From Planctomycetota bacterium (GTDB lineage Bacteria > Planctomycetota > Phycisphaerae > Phycisphaerales > SM1A02), in NCBI GenBank assembly GCA_026386795.1, contig JAPLMU010000118.1, forward strand, positions 1-58,288: DNA of 58,288 nucleotides, in the 5' to 3' direction. The position numbers and the translations under genes were made by a program. Below, one piece after another: positions 26,279 through 35,212 of this stretch; the stretch's first letter is position 1, and every line of letters starts with the position of its first letter. A model generated the notes under the pieces. It was not told where the DNA came from. It searched no databases and saw only the letters and a program-made list of their open reading frames with translations.

Positions 26279-27372
26279 GGGGCGGTCTTGCCTTTCGCAT
26301 TGAGTGCGGCGCGCACACGGTTCGCATCATCACTATCGGTGCAGACTCCAATCACTACGCCGTCTTCGACGGTCAGGAGAACGGGAGTGCTGAGAACATA
26401 GGTAATACCCTTGGGCAACGTTGCCTTCCCGCATTCCGTACACGGGTTCTCTAAGAGTTCGCCAGTAGCATCGGGGATGGAGATGGTGATGGTTGGGGTG
26501 GTCAGCGGACCACTGAAGTAACTGTTCAGCAGTTCATGGCAGTGATCGCAGTCTTCACGCATGAAGACGATGTGATGACGGCCGACGTTGAGATTTGCAG
26601 GAAGCGGCCGTTGCACCAAGAGCATCAGTTCCTGCGCATCAAGACGTTGGCCCTTCCATGATTCAAACTCCGGCGCGTACCACGGCTTGGCCGTTGCTGG
26701 CATAGGCGGCCACGTCGCCGCGGCGCCTGGCGTCGTGGACGGAATGGTCGGCTGCGTCGGAGGCGTCGGCTGCGGTGCAATCGCGGAGCTGCCATCATTC
26801 ACATCGACCATCGCGACATCAGCGCGCTTCGGAACGCCGTAGGCGATGCCGATACCGACAACGACCGGGACGAACAGCACGCCTCCGAGTTTGCGGCCGA
26901 GTTCCGCACCTGGCAAGCGGCGTCCGCGCGGCGAGAGCGTGCAGAGTCCGACGAGCAGGGTGAGGTCGATCGCGAGCATCCACGTGGGCGACGGACCACT
27001 GGCCCCAAAGCAGCCGCAACTCGCGGCGCCGGATGCGATCAACACGCCAAGGATCACGCAGAAGAGCGAGAGCAATGAAATGCCGAGGCTGCGCGCCGCC
27101 TGTACCGGACCGACAATCATCAGGAGGGCGGCTGTGATCTCGAAGGCGATCATGAAGCGCATGACCGGGTCGAGGTAGCTTTCGGGGCTGATTCCGAGTC
27201 CGCGGACGAAGATGAAGTCGGTGACCGTTGTAACCGGCTTCGGGAGCAGTTGCGGGTTGCGTTCCCAGAGTTTGAATGACGCGCCGAGAAGGATCCAGAG
27301 CGGTACCGCGAGGCGGACCAAGATCGTTCCAAGAATGTTTCCGGAAGGCTTTACGCGTGTGGAGTCATTCAT
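26275..27372 (-). CDS. MauE/DoxX-like membrane domain fused to a thioredoxin-like domain (paralogue B)
   Basis: From the ATG at 27372 the protein is 365 residues; a TTG at 27393 is an alternative. Residues 10-170 hold four membrane helices with the MauE-type SCGCFG motif. A Pro/Thr-rich linker of about 50 residues (PQPTPPTQPTIPSTTPG) leads to a thioredoxin-like domain with EDCDHCHELLNSYFSGP, a second CxxC in NPCTECGKATLP, and STPVLLTVEDG. MauE-type domains are associated with disulfide formation in other systems. The partner gene downstream is a diverged copy, so the two probably act together in the membrane. Confidence 0.77.
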   Translation of the reverse strand: MNDSTRVKPSGNILGTILVRLAVPLWILLGASFKLWERNPQLLPKPVTTVTDFIFVRGLGISPESYLDPVMRFMIAFEITAALLMIVGPVQAARSLGISLLSLFCVILGVLIASGAASCGCFGASGPSPTWMLAIDLTLLVGLCTLSPRGRRLPGAELGRKLGGVLFVPVVVGIGIAYGVPKRADVAMVDVNDGSSAIAPQPTPPTQPTIPSTTPGAAATWPPMPATAKPWYAPEFESWKGQRLDAQELMLLVQRPLPANLNVGRHHIVFMREDCDHCHELLNSYFSGPLTTPTITISIPDATGELLENPCTECGKATLPKGITYVLSTPVLLTVEDGVVIGVCTDSDDANRVRAALNAKGKTAP

Positions 27373-27397
27373 AGTTGGGTTTATCGTAGTCAATGCA

Positions 27398-27443
27398 TTG
27401 GGGTTAGCGTGCCGCGAAGGTTGGGGTTAGCGTGCCGCGAAGG
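27398..27443 (+). repeat. 23-bp perfect tandem duplication, intergenic
   Basis: The 23-base unit beginning TTGGGGTTAGCGTGCC occurs at 27398-27420 and again at 27421-27443 without spacer or mismatch. It lies upstream of the thioredoxin-like pair (start 27372) and of the SRPBCC gene (start 27568), where it could alter promoter spacing. Confidence 0.92.
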
Positions 27444-27567
27444 CAGGATGCCGTGCGCGAATCCGGGGACGAAAGCGTGCGAATGCAGGAGCGAAAGTGC
27501 GCAATTGCGGCACTAAATGCGGGGCGTTCCGCAAGCGCACCCGCCCTCCGCAAGGTAGACCACTCCC

Positions 27568-28944
27568 ATGGCAGTCTTCGTTCGTTCAAGCCTCATGCCC
27601 GCATCCGCCGCCGAGTTGGCGGCTTGGCACTTTCGCTCCGGAGCGATCGATCGCCTGATTCCGCCCTGGGAGGACGTGGAGATCTTGGAGCGCCCGGTGG
27701 CAATGGTGGACGGCGCATTGGCACGCTTTCGTATGCGCAAGTTCGGCGTACCGATCGAATGGATTGCCCGTCATCACGACGTGCAGCCGGGCGTTTCCTT
27801 CTGCGACACGCAGGACGCTGGGCCGTTCAGTTCGTGGCACCATCGGCATTCGTTCCTTCCGCAGGACGAATCCTCAAGCATGCTGGAAGACCGCATTCAG
27901 TACGAACTGCCGGGCGGACTCATCGGCCGCACAGTCGGCGGGGGGACCGTTGCGAGCGATCTTGAGAAGATGTTCACCTGGCGACACGCCCGAACTCGCC
28001 ATGACTTGCAGCATCATTCGGCATTCCCGGGCGAGCGCCTTCGCGTTGCCGTCAGTGGAACGAACGGGATGGTTGGAGGTTCGCTGGTGCCATTTCTCAC
28101 AACGGGCGGACATGATGTTCGTCGTATTGTGCGCGGCGTGGCCGATCATGCTCGTGGCGATGTGGCATGGAACCAGCGTGCAGGAACATTCGACGCGTCC
28201 AAACTTGAAGGGCTCGACGCGGTGGTTCATCTTGCCGGTGCAGGCATCGCAGATGAGCGCTGGTCCGCCGCGCGCAAGAAAGAAATCCGCGACAGTCGCG
28301 TCAATCCGACCGCGCAACTTGCACGCACGCTCGCTGGTCTCGATCGCAAGCCGCGCGTCTTGGTTTGCGCAAGCGCGGTCGGCTGGTACGGCAATCGCCC
28401 CGGTCCTGCGCAGGTAGACGAATCAAGCTCGCGCGGCGACGGATACCTGCCGGAGATCTGCGAGGAATGGGAGCGCGCCACCGATGCCGCGCGCGATGCA
28501 GGCATCCGCGTGGTCAATGTGCGTATCGGCGTGGTGATCAGCGCCCGTGGCGGAGCGCTCGCAAAGCTGCTGCCGCCTTTCAAGATGGGGCTCGGTGGTT
28601 CGGTCGGCAACGGCGCACAGGGGATGAGTTGGATCGACCTTGATGACCTGCTCGGCGTTCTTCGATTTGTGATGAGCGCCGATGTGAGCGGACCAGTGAA
28701 CGCCGTTGTTCCGCAACCCTGTTCCAACAAGGAATTCGGGCGCACGCTCGGTTCGGTTCTTGGGCGACCATCGATCGCGCCGCTCCCATCGACGGCGGTC
28801 AAGTTGATGTTTGGGGAGATGGGCGAAAGGCTCCTCCTTGAAGGTGCGTTTGTTGCACCTGCCCGACTGCAGGCACTTGGGTTCCGATGGACACTTCCGA
28901 ATCTCGCCGACGCCTTTCGATTCGAGCTTGGGAGGTTCCAATGA
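27568..28944 (+). CDS. SRPBCC domain fused to a TIGR01777-type SDR epimerase
   Basis: The 458-residue protein has two parts. Residues 1-155 look like an SRPBCC (START-type) ligand-binding domain of the kind fused to this family (SGAIDRLIPPWEDVEILER). Residues 158-458 form an extended short-chain dehydrogenase with the nucleotide site VAVSGTNGMVGGSL, the AVVHLAGAGIADERWS segment and SAVGWYGNR, which are TIGR01777/YfcH landmarks. The reaction is not established. The stop overlaps the photolyase start as ATGA. Confidence 0.86.
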   Translation: MAVFVRSSLMPASAAELAAWHFRSGAIDRLIPPWEDVEILERPVAMVDGALARFRMRKFGVPIEWIARHHDVQPGVSFCDTQDAGPFSSWHHRHSFLPQDESSSMLEDRIQYELPGGLIGRTVGGGTVASDLEKMFTWRHARTRHDLQHHSAFPGERLRVAVSGTNGMVGGSLVPFLTTGGHDVRRIVRGVADHARGDVAWNQRAGTFDASKLEGLDAVVHLAGAGIADERWSAARKKEIRDSRVNPTAQLARTLAGLDRKPRVLVCASAVGWYGNRPGPAQVDESSSRGDGYLPEICEEWERATDAARDAGIRVVNVRIGVVISARGGALAKLLPPFKMGLGGSVGNGAQGMSWIDLDDLLGVLRFVMSADVSGPVNAVVPQPCSNKEFGRTLGSVLGRPSIAPLPSTAVKLMFGEMGERLLLEGAFVAPARLQALGFRWTLPNLADAFRFELGRFQ

Positions 28945-30398
28945 CGACAGTGGTTTGGTTCCGTCAAGACCTCCGCACCTCGGATCACGATTCGCTGCTC
29001 GATGCGTGTGGACGCGGCGCGGTCGTTCCAGTATTTGTGTGGCATCCGAAGACCGAGGGGCAATGGCCAGTCGGCGGTGCGCAGCGCTGGTGGCTCGACC
29101 ACTCGCTGCGGCGGCTTGCGGATGACTTGGAATCGCGCGGCTCGCGGCTCGTCATCCGTTGCGGCGACCCGGCCGTGGAACTTACTGCCGTTGCCCGCGC
29201 GTGCGGTGCCAAGCGCGTGACATGTTCGCGTCGCTACGAGCCAGCCGCGATGACCGACGAGGATCGCATGGCGGACGCGCTCGAACAGTTCGGCATCGAG
29301 TTCGGCCGGATCGGTTCCAATCTGCTCTTTAATCCCTTCGAGATTCGCACGCAGACCGGTACGGCGTACAAAGTATTCACGCCGTTCTGGCGATCATGCC
29401 TTGCGCGTCCCACGCCCGACGCTCCGCGCCCGGCGCCAGAGAAGATCCCTGCACCAACGCGTTGGCCGGCGGGCATGACTGTCGACGCGCTGCAACTCAA
29501 ACCCACGATTCCGTGGGATGCAGGCTTCGGTGCGACATGGACTCCGGGCGAGGCCGGTGGTCGCGCGCGTCTGCGGGCGTTCGTTGCCGGACCGATCGGC
29601 GATTACTCCACGCAGCGCGATATTCCTGGAACGCATGGCACGTCCATGCTCGCTGCGCATCTTCACTTCGGCGAAATCGGTCCGCGCGAAGCGTGGCACA
29701 CCGTCGCGAAGGCGCTGCGGAATCGAAGCAGTGACTTCGTTGCCAACGCCGAGAAATTTCGCGCTGAGCTCGGTTGGCGCGAGTTCGCCGCGCACGTTCT
29801 CGCGAACTTCCCGCGCACGGCCGAAGATCCGCTGCGGATCGAGTTCAGGAAGTTCCCGTGGAACTCTGATGCGGCGCAGTTGCGCGCCTGGCAGCGTGGA
29901 CAGACTGGCTACCCCATTGTTGATGCTGGTATGCGCCAACTCTGGCACACCGGATGGATGCACAACCGCGTTCGCATGGTGGTTGCGAGTTTCTTGGTGA
30001 AGCACCTGCGCATCGACTGGATGCATGGCGCCCGATGGTTCTGGGATACGTTGGTCGACGCCGATCTGGCGAGCAACACGCTCGGCTGGCAATGGGCGGG
30101 CGGTTGCGGCGCTGATGCTGCGCCGTACTTTCGTATCTTCAATCCGATGACGCAGGGCAAGAAGTTCGATCCGGAGGGCGCGTATGTTCGGCGTTGGGTT
30201 CCGGAGCTTGCCGAGGTTCCGGCCGAATACATCCACGCTCCGTGGGAAGCTCCGCCGCTTGCACTTTCCATGTCCGGAGTGACGCTTGGTGAGAACTATC
30301 CGCATCCGATTGTCGACCACGTGAAGGCGCGCGCCGCCGCGCTGCGAGCGCTGTCGGCAGTTAATGCGAAGCCCGGCCTGTTGCCGGATGTCGCGTGA
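28941..30398 (+). CDS. phrB: Deoxyribodipyrimidine photolyase (class I type)
   Basis: This flavoprotein reverses cyclobutane pyrimidine dimers using blue or near-UV light. The 485-residue protein has the N-terminal antenna-binding domain (TTVVWFRQDLRTSDHD) and the C-terminal FAD domain with ELGWREFAAHVLANFP, WQRGQTGYPIVDAGMRQL, GWMHNRVRMVVASFLVK, WQWAGGCGADAAPYFRIFNP and FDPEGAYVRRWVPEL. These are photolyase rather than plant-cryptochrome motifs. The ATG at 28941 overlaps the previous stop by 4 nt. The 3' end overlaps the convergent CorC-type gene by 38 nt. Confidence 0.93.
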   Translation: MTTVVWFRQDLRTSDHDSLLDACGRGAVVPVFVWHPKTEGQWPVGGAQRWWLDHSLRRLADDLESRGSRLVIRCGDPAVELTAVARACGAKRVTCSRRYEPAAMTDEDRMADALEQFGIEFGRIGSNLLFNPFEIRTQTGTAYKVFTPFWRSCLARPTPDAPRPAPEKIPAPTRWPAGMTVDALQLKPTIPWDAGFGATWTPGEAGGRARLRAFVAGPIGDYSTQRDIPGTHGTSMLAAHLHFGEIGPREAWHTVAKALRNRSSDFVANAEKFRAELGWREFAAHVLANFPRTAEDPLRIEFRKFPWNSDAAQLRAWQRGQTGYPIVDAGMRQLWHTGWMHNRVRMVVASFLVKHLRIDWMHGARWFWDTLVDADLASNTLGWQWAGGCGADAAPYFRIFNPMTQGKKFDPEGAYVRRWVPELAEVPAEYIHAPWEAPPLALSMSGVTLGENYPHPIVDHVKARAAALRALSAVNAKPGLLPDVA

Positions 30399-31671
30399 CG
30401 AGCAACTTGTCAACGCGTCGACCATCGAGGTCGATCACTTCAAATTGCCAGCCGCTCCATCGCACCTTGTCGCTCGTGCTCGGAAGATCGCCCAAGAGCG
30501 CCGTCACTAAGCCAGCAGCAGTTGCAACTTCCGGCAGATCGTCGGCAGCGTCGCTATCAAGGCCAAGCGTTGCGAGGACATCAGGGAGCGGCAACATTCC
30601 ATCCATGAGCCACGAGCCATCCTCGCGCCGTACCGCAGAAGCCTGTTCGCCCTCGCTGCCACGGCTCATATCGCCAAGCAGCGCTTGCACCACATCATTC
30701 GCAGTGACGAGCCCTTCGAGCCCGCCGTGCTCGTCAACCACAAAGGCAACGCGCGTGCGGCTCGATTGAAAGAGCGCCAGCAGTTTGAGTGCGGGCATTG
30801 AGTCAGGAACATAAAGCGGCGCCTGCATCACAGCGGAAACCTTGAATCCGGCACCTGCAAGCAAGCCGTAGGAAATCAGATCTTTCACGTGCACTACGCC
30901 GAGCAGGCGATCGATTGATCCTTCGCAGACAGGAAAGTGACTGAAGGGCGCGGTGCCGATCAGTACTTGCAGGTCGTCGGCCGGCATGGCGGCGTCGATC
31001 CACGTGATCTGCCCGCGCGGGACCATCAAACTCTTGGTGGTCATGTCGCCGACGCGGAGCGCGCGTTCAAAGATGCGGTGCTCCATCGGGTCAAACACGC
31101 CAGTGCTTGCGGCTTGCGCAACCATCGCCTTCACATCTTCCTCGCTCACTTCTTCGCGGTGACTGCGAATACCAAGAAGCCGAGTCAGGCCATCCGTGGA
31201 ACTTGTGAGGATGCGCACTGGAATGCCAGCGACGCGTGAGAGGAACCACAGCGGCGTTGCTGTGATCGATGCGATCCGCTCTGGATATGCGATTCCGATC
31301 TGCTTGGGAACAAGTTCGCCGACCACGAGTAGCAGGTACGAAAGAATGGTGATCACCGTGATGAAGGAAATCACCTCAGCATGCGGAGCGATCGACGGAT
31401 AGTCGCGGAGCCAGATCTCCATGTGATGCGAAAGTTCGCGCTCGCCGTATGCGCCTTCGACGATTGCGGTCATCGTCATGATCAGGTGGACGGTCGAAAG
31501 CAGTCGCGACGAGTCGCGCGACAATGCCAATGCGCGGCGTGCACCAGTGTTGCCACGGTCGGCCATCGCTTGCAATCGTGAGGGACGGGCGGTCATCACC
31601 GCAAGTTCGCACGCAGCCACGAAGGCATGGAGTGCAATCAGTGCACCAAGAATGATCAGAGTCACCATCAT
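30361..31671 (-). CDS. HlyC/CorC-family protein (DUF21, CBS pair, CorC_HlyC domain)
   Basis: The 436-residue protein has an N-terminal DUF21/CNNM membrane domain (1-185; four hydrophobic stretches, with VVGELVPKQIGIAYPERIA as the family motif). Two CBS domains (about 205-330; MTTKSLMVPRGQITWIDA, TRVAFVVDEHGGLEGLVT) and a C-terminal CorC_HlyC domain follow. The family is linked to divalent cation, mainly Mg, transport or its regulation; the older hemolysin label is misleading. Its ATG overlaps the stop of the MFS gene. Its end overlaps the convergent photolyase gene. Confidence 0.88.
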   Translation of the reverse strand: MMVTLIILGALIALHAFVAACELAVMTARPSRLQAMADRGNTGARRALALSRDSSRLLSTVHLIMTMTAIVEGAYGERELSHHMEIWLRDYPSIAPHAEVISFITVITILSYLLLVVGELVPKQIGIAYPERIASITATPLWFLSRVAGIPVRILTSSTDGLTRLLGIRSHREEVSEEDVKAMVAQAASTGVFDPMEHRIFERALRVGDMTTKSLMVPRGQITWIDAAMPADDLQVLIGTAPFSHFPVCEGSIDRLLGVVHVKDLISYGLLAGAGFKVSAVMQAPLYVPDSMPALKLLALFQSSRTRVAFVVDEHGGLEGLVTANDVVQALLGDMSRGSEGEQASAVRREDGSWLMDGMLPLPDVLATLGLDSDAADDLPEVATAAGLVTALLGDLPSTSDKVRWSGWQFEVIDLDGRRVDKLLVTRHPATGRASH

Positions 31672-32858
31672 GCGTGTGCCCTTCGCTCACTGTGCAACCG
31701 GCGCTGCCAGGCAAGCCATGGCATGATGGCCGGCGCGATACCCAAGAATGCTGCCGCCCATGTGGCGCCGACGAGTTGGGCTTGTGTTCCACCAGCGAGC
31801 ATGCCCGCCACCGGACCGATCACGTAACCGACACCGATGAGCGCCTCAAAGCGGCCCGCTGCGTCAACTTCCGCGCCGCCGACAGCCATCGCGTAGTACA
31901 GACCTGCGTAATAGATGATGCCGTGGCCCGCGCCAAAGAGAGTGAGTCCAACCAGGAGCATGGAAACGTCCGTAGCCAGAACGATGGTCGCGAATCCACC
32001 GGCCAGCAAGGAAATGCCCACGGCAAGTGTGCTCCAGCGACCGTGCCAGAAAGTGAGTTGCGCGAGCAGCACCACCGTGAACATGCGCGCGAACATCCAT
32101 ACTGAGGCAATCGGCGTCTTCATTGCATCATCGATCGCGAGGTCGCGGAGGATGAATGGCAGCACTGGCCCGATGACCGAAATGAATATGTAACTCGTTG
32201 GCATCACAAAGCGGGTGGCGCGGAGCAGGTACGCGTACTGCGGAGCGATATGCGTGTGCGCATGTTCAGGCGGATGCGCTGCCGGTCTCGCTGGGAACCA
32301 GCGCAGCAGGAAGATTGAGAGCAAGGAAATCGGCGCAAGAATAAGCAGCGTTCGGCTTGCCTGTCCGAATGCAACCAACGGCGCCATGAGCAGAAGTGCC
32401 GCACCCGTAGCGGACATCCACGTCACATTGAAGATGCCGATCGAGCGGCGCATGTTCCCGCCGTGTTGGCCGGATGAAACGTAGCTCTCCATGATCGGCC
32501 ACAGCGCGGCGCCGACTGCGCTGAAGATGCATGCGGCTGCAATCACGCCCCACATCCCCGTGAGTGCTAGACCGGACGCTACAAGCTGCACGGTGAAGAT
32601 CGTCATCAGAACGATGCGCGGTGTCAGGCCTCGTCCTTCAAAGCGACGCAGTATTGGTCCAGATGCGAGCGCGACTATGACATAGATGACGCTCTCCGCG
32701 AGTGCGAGGAGTAGATTCTCGCCCTTGGTAAATCCGTATTGGAGTTCCGTGACAAATGGAACGCCGCCCCAGAGCAATCCACTGCCGAGGGAGTTCGCCC
32801 AAGTGACGGTCAGTACCACCCAGCGCGGGGCGATGGCGGTGGGCGGTGTCGTGCCCAT
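31668..32858 (-). CDS. Major facilitator superfamily transporter
   Basis: From the ATG at 32858 the protein is 396 residues with about 12 membrane helices; a GTG at 32942 would add 28 residues. The MFS-A-like loop is weak (ILRRFEGRGLTPR). A cytoplasmic loop in the middle carries a His-rich segment (HPPEHAHTHIAPQ). I cannot assign a substrate. The gene overlaps the CorC-type gene by 4 nt, so they are probably expressed together. Confidence 0.82.
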   Translation of the reverse strand: MGTTPPTAIAPRWVVLTVTWANSLGSGLLWGGVPFVTELQYGFTKGENLLLALAESVIYVIVALASGPILRRFEGRGLTPRIVLMTIFTVQLVASGLALTGMWGVIAAACIFSAVGAALWPIMESYVSSGQHGGNMRRSIGIFNVTWMSATGAALLLMAPLVAFGQASRTLLILAPISLLSIFLLRWFPARPAAHPPEHAHTHIAPQYAYLLRATRFVMPTSYIFISVIGPVLPFILRDLAIDDAMKTPIASVWMFARMFTVVLLAQLTFWHGRWSTLAVGISLLAGGFATIVLATDVSMLLVGLTLFGAGHGIIYYAGLYYAMAVGGAEVDAAGRFEALIGVGYVIGPVAGMLAGGTQAQLVGATWAAAFLGIAPAIMPWLAWQRRLHSERRAHA

Positions 32859-33081
32859 GGTGGGGTTCAACACCACGGCCGAACCGTGCGCTGTTGCTCG
32901 GTTCGCGGACTCTCGGGGGGCGTTGACGGGGAGAAGGGGCACGAAACAGAAGGATAGGGGAGAGAACTTGCATCAGCCGGCCGCATTGAACTAGCAAATT
33001 CGGAATTGCCGCATACAGTTGACCGAGTAGGAAATCCGCTTCATCCGGCTGCTTTGACGCCCCTTATCGTCCGAACGCATC

Positions 33082-34116
33082 ATGAATCCCATGAATCGCT
33101 TGTTGCACGCACCAATCTTCGGTTGGCTATCACTCGCGTGCGCGCTTGTTGCGGCTCCGGAAGCTCGCGCCCAAGAGGTGATGGCGTCGTGGGGGCTCAA
33201 CTCCTCGGGGCAGTTGCCCGGCGCTATGGGAAACGGCATTCAAGCTGCTGCTCTGTCCGCGGGTACTTCTCACACTGCCGTCATCTTGCTCGACGGATCG
33301 ATCCGGGTCTGGGGAAGCAATGAGTTCGGCAACTTGGCCGCTCCGAAGGGATCATTCGCAGCGGTGGCTGCGGGCAACGACCACACCATCGCCCTGCGCG
33401 TTGATGGATCCTTGGTGGGCTGGGGCAAGAACACCAGCGGTCAGTGCAATGTGCCGAGCGGATCGTTCATCGCGATTGCAGCTGGTGGTATGCACAGTGC
33501 AGCGATCAAGACCAGTGATGGCAATGCCATGTGCTGGGGAAGTAACGGAAGCGGGCAGTGCAATGCGCTGGCTGGACCGTTCACCGCGATCACGGCTGGC
33601 GGGTGGCACACGGTTGCGACCCGCACGAACGGTACTGCGGCGTGTTGGGGATGGAATGCGTACGGTCAGTGCTCCGCGCCAAACGCAACGTTCACAGAAA
33701 TCGACGCTGGATCTCAACATACTGTGGGATTGAAGTCAAACGCAACGTTGGTCTGTTGGGGCAGCAACTTTCAAGGACAGTGCTCTGCGCCTGCCGGACC
33801 GTATATTCGTGTTGCAGCAGGCGAGCAGTTCAGCGTGGCGCTTCGGTCCGATGGACGAGCCGTTGCGTGGGGACTGACTACTGGTGGGCTGACTTTCTCG
33901 CCGCGTGGAACGTTCTCGCAGTTGACTGCTGGTGGTGCGTTCATCGCGGTGGTCGGTCGCATGGATGCGGATTTCGATGGCGATGGCATGGTGACGGGGA
34001 TTGATCTCGCGTTGCTGCTGTCCGCATGGGGAACGTTGGGCGCTGATATCAATCGTGATGGAACGACGAACGGCGGCGATTTGGCGCTGTTGCTTGCCGA
34101 CTGGATCTTCCACTGA
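33082..34116 (+). CDS. Secreted RCC1-repeat protein with dockerin-like C-terminal tail
   Basis: The 344-residue protein starts with a signal peptide ending near EARAQE (about residue 31). Seven RCC1-type repeats follow, each marked by a WGxN motif (WGLNSSGQ, WGSNEFGN, WGKNTSGQ, WGSNGSGQ, WGWNAYGQ, WGSNFQGQ, then a degenerate WGLTTGG), which predicts a seven-bladed propeller. The last 55 residues carry two Ca-binding dockerin-like loops (DFDGDGMVTGIDLALLLSAW and DINRDGTTNGGDLALLLADW). The LLSAWG tail is common in exported Phycisphaerae proteins. The role is probably binding or surface attachment, which is inference. Confidence 0.87.
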   Translation: MNPMNRLLHAPIFGWLSLACALVAAPEARAQEVMASWGLNSSGQLPGAMGNGIQAAALSAGTSHTAVILLDGSIRVWGSNEFGNLAAPKGSFAAVAAGNDHTIALRVDGSLVGWGKNTSGQCNVPSGSFIAIAAGGMHSAAIKTSDGNAMCWGSNGSGQCNALAGPFTAITAGGWHTVATRTNGTAACWGWNAYGQCSAPNATFTEIDAGSQHTVGLKSNATLVCWGSNFQGQCSAPAGPYIRVAAGEQFSVALRSDGRAVAWGLTTGGLTFSPRGTFSQLTAGGAFIAVVGRMDADFDGDGMVTGIDLALLLSAWGTLGADINRDGTTNGGDLALLLADWIFH

Positions 34117-34138
34117 TTTCAGCCGCGGGGCGCGGTGG

Positions 34139-34168
34139 TTGCGAATCAACAGGATCGCGCTCTACACT
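34139..34168 (+). promoter_or_regulatory. Possible tRNA promoter
   Basis: TTGCGA (34139-34144) and TACACT (34163-34168) are 18 bases apart and would start a transcript about 25 nt before the tRNA. Both hexamers match the consensus only partly. Confidence 0.35.
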
Positions 34169-34199
34169 GCCCGGATTGGATGAAAGTTCATCTGATTAT

Positions 34200-34273
34200 G
34201 TCCTCGTAGCTCAACTGGATAGAGCGCCGCCCTCCGAAGGCGGAGGTTGTGGGTTCGACTCCCCCCGAGGACG
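34200..34273 (+). tRNA. tRNA-Arg (anticodon CCG)
   Basis: The 74-nt gene folds into a full cloverleaf. The acceptor stem is GTCCTCG/CGAGGAC (34200-34206 with 34266-34272), the D stem GCTC/GAGC, and the anticodon stem CCGCC/GGCGG (34227-34231 with 34239-34243). The loop CTCCGAA has CCG at 34234-34236, reading the arginine codon CGG. The T loop is TTCGACT. The T stem contains one T-C mismatch (34250 with 34264). CCA is not encoded. The MazG-like gene starts 33 nt downstream. Confidence 0.95.
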
Positions 34274-34305
34274 CTTTTCTGCCGCGCTATCGCGCGCAAT
34301 CCAGC

Positions 34306-34647
34306 ATGCCAGACGCAACCAACGCACATCCCGGCCAGGGCACCTCCGCTCCGACGAACCCGATGGCCATTCGCGACTTTCAGCGGATGATCCACAACCG
34401 TTACTTTGCCACCGACAACGCCCGCGGCGCTGCAAAGACGTTCCTGTGGTTCACAGAGGAAGTTGGGGAGTTGGCTCACGCGCTCGCCAAGTTGGAGAAG
34501 GGAACACCGGACCGAGCCAATCTTGAAGAAGAGTTCGCCGATGTCCTGGCGTGGCTGACCACCCTGGCAAACATTGCCGGCGTTGACTTGGAGCAGGCGA
34601 TTCACGCCAAGTACATCGCAGACGGCGGCCCCGAGGGAACCAAGTGA
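34306..34647 (+). CDS. MazG-like nucleotide pyrophosphohydrolase
   Basis: This small all-alpha NTP pyrophosphatase-type protein has 113 residues from the ATG at 34306. The MazG metal-binding motif is clear: FTEEVGELAHAL, then EEEFADVLAWL, giving the ExxE and ExxD pairs. Such proteins hydrolyse (d)NTPs to monophosphates, often as house-cleaning enzymes; the substrate is not readable. The frame runs upstream into the tRNA, so the longer version is rejected. The stop overlaps the HIT gene start as GTGA. Confidence 0.85.
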   Translation: MPDATNAHPGQGTSAPTNPMAIRDFQRMIHNRYFATDNARGAAKTFLWFTEEVGELAHALAKLEKGTPDRANLEEEFADVLAWLTTLANIAGVDLEQAIHAKYIADGGPEGTK

Positions 34648-35186
34648 ACGTGGGTCCGAGCGCAGGTCATGGCAGCGGTGCGGGCCGCAGTTCCGCCGCG
34701 GAACCGCCGGTTGCGTGTGATATTTGCCGAATTCATGAGAGCGCGGCGCAGCCGGGCAGTGAGTTCGCGGCTCTTGAATGTCACCGCGGGCAGCACTGGA
34801 TCGTCCGCCATCATCCGTTGCCGGCACCGCTCGTGGGTTGGACATTCCTCTGCGCTGAGCGCCATGTGCAGGGTGCAGCGGACTTCTCTGACGCCGAAGC
34901 CGACGGATTTGGTCGTGCACTCCGCACGGTGTCGCGCGCAATCCGCGAGATCACCGGCTGCGACCGGGTCTACGCCATCGCTTTCGGCCAAGGGGCGCCG
35001 CATCTACATATGCACTTGATTCCGCGGTTTGACGCGGTGGAAGCCACGCGTGCCTGGCAGGTGGCGGACTGGTACCGCGCGGTGGAGCGCGGCGAGCACG
35101 CGCCGGCAGATCCGGTGGCCGTGGCGCACTTTGTTGGGCGGTTGCGTGAAATTCTTGTGAAGTTGCCGCTCGGCAAGCGCGGTTGA
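34644..35186 (+). CDS. HIT-family hydrolase
   Basis: The 180-residue protein has the histidine-triad motif PHLHMHLIPR (HxHxH) and an N-terminal CDIC pair that often binds zinc in this family. HIT proteins hydrolyse nucleotidyl phosphoramidates, dinucleoside polyphosphates or similar compounds. The GTG start at 34644 shares a GTGA overlap with the MazG-like gene, pairing two nucleotide-cleaning functions. The first 22 residues are Gly/Ser/Ala-rich. Confidence 0.85.
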   Translation: MNVGPSAGHGSGAGRSSAAEPPVACDICRIHESAAQPGSEFAALECHRGQHWIVRHHPLPAPLVGWTFLCAERHVQGAADFSDAEADGFGRALRTVSRAIREITGCDRVYAIAFGQGAPHLHMHLIPRFDAVEATRAWQVADWYRAVERGEHAPADPVAVAHFVGRLREILVKLPLGKRG

Positions 35187-35212
35187 CCGCGGGTTCGTAC
35201 GCTTCCATTGGC

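Noticed and set aside
34200-34273. An integration (att) site at the tRNA 3' end
   Set aside because: No integrase, no repeated tRNA fragment and no mobile-element gene is seen downstream; ordinary house-keeping genes follow.
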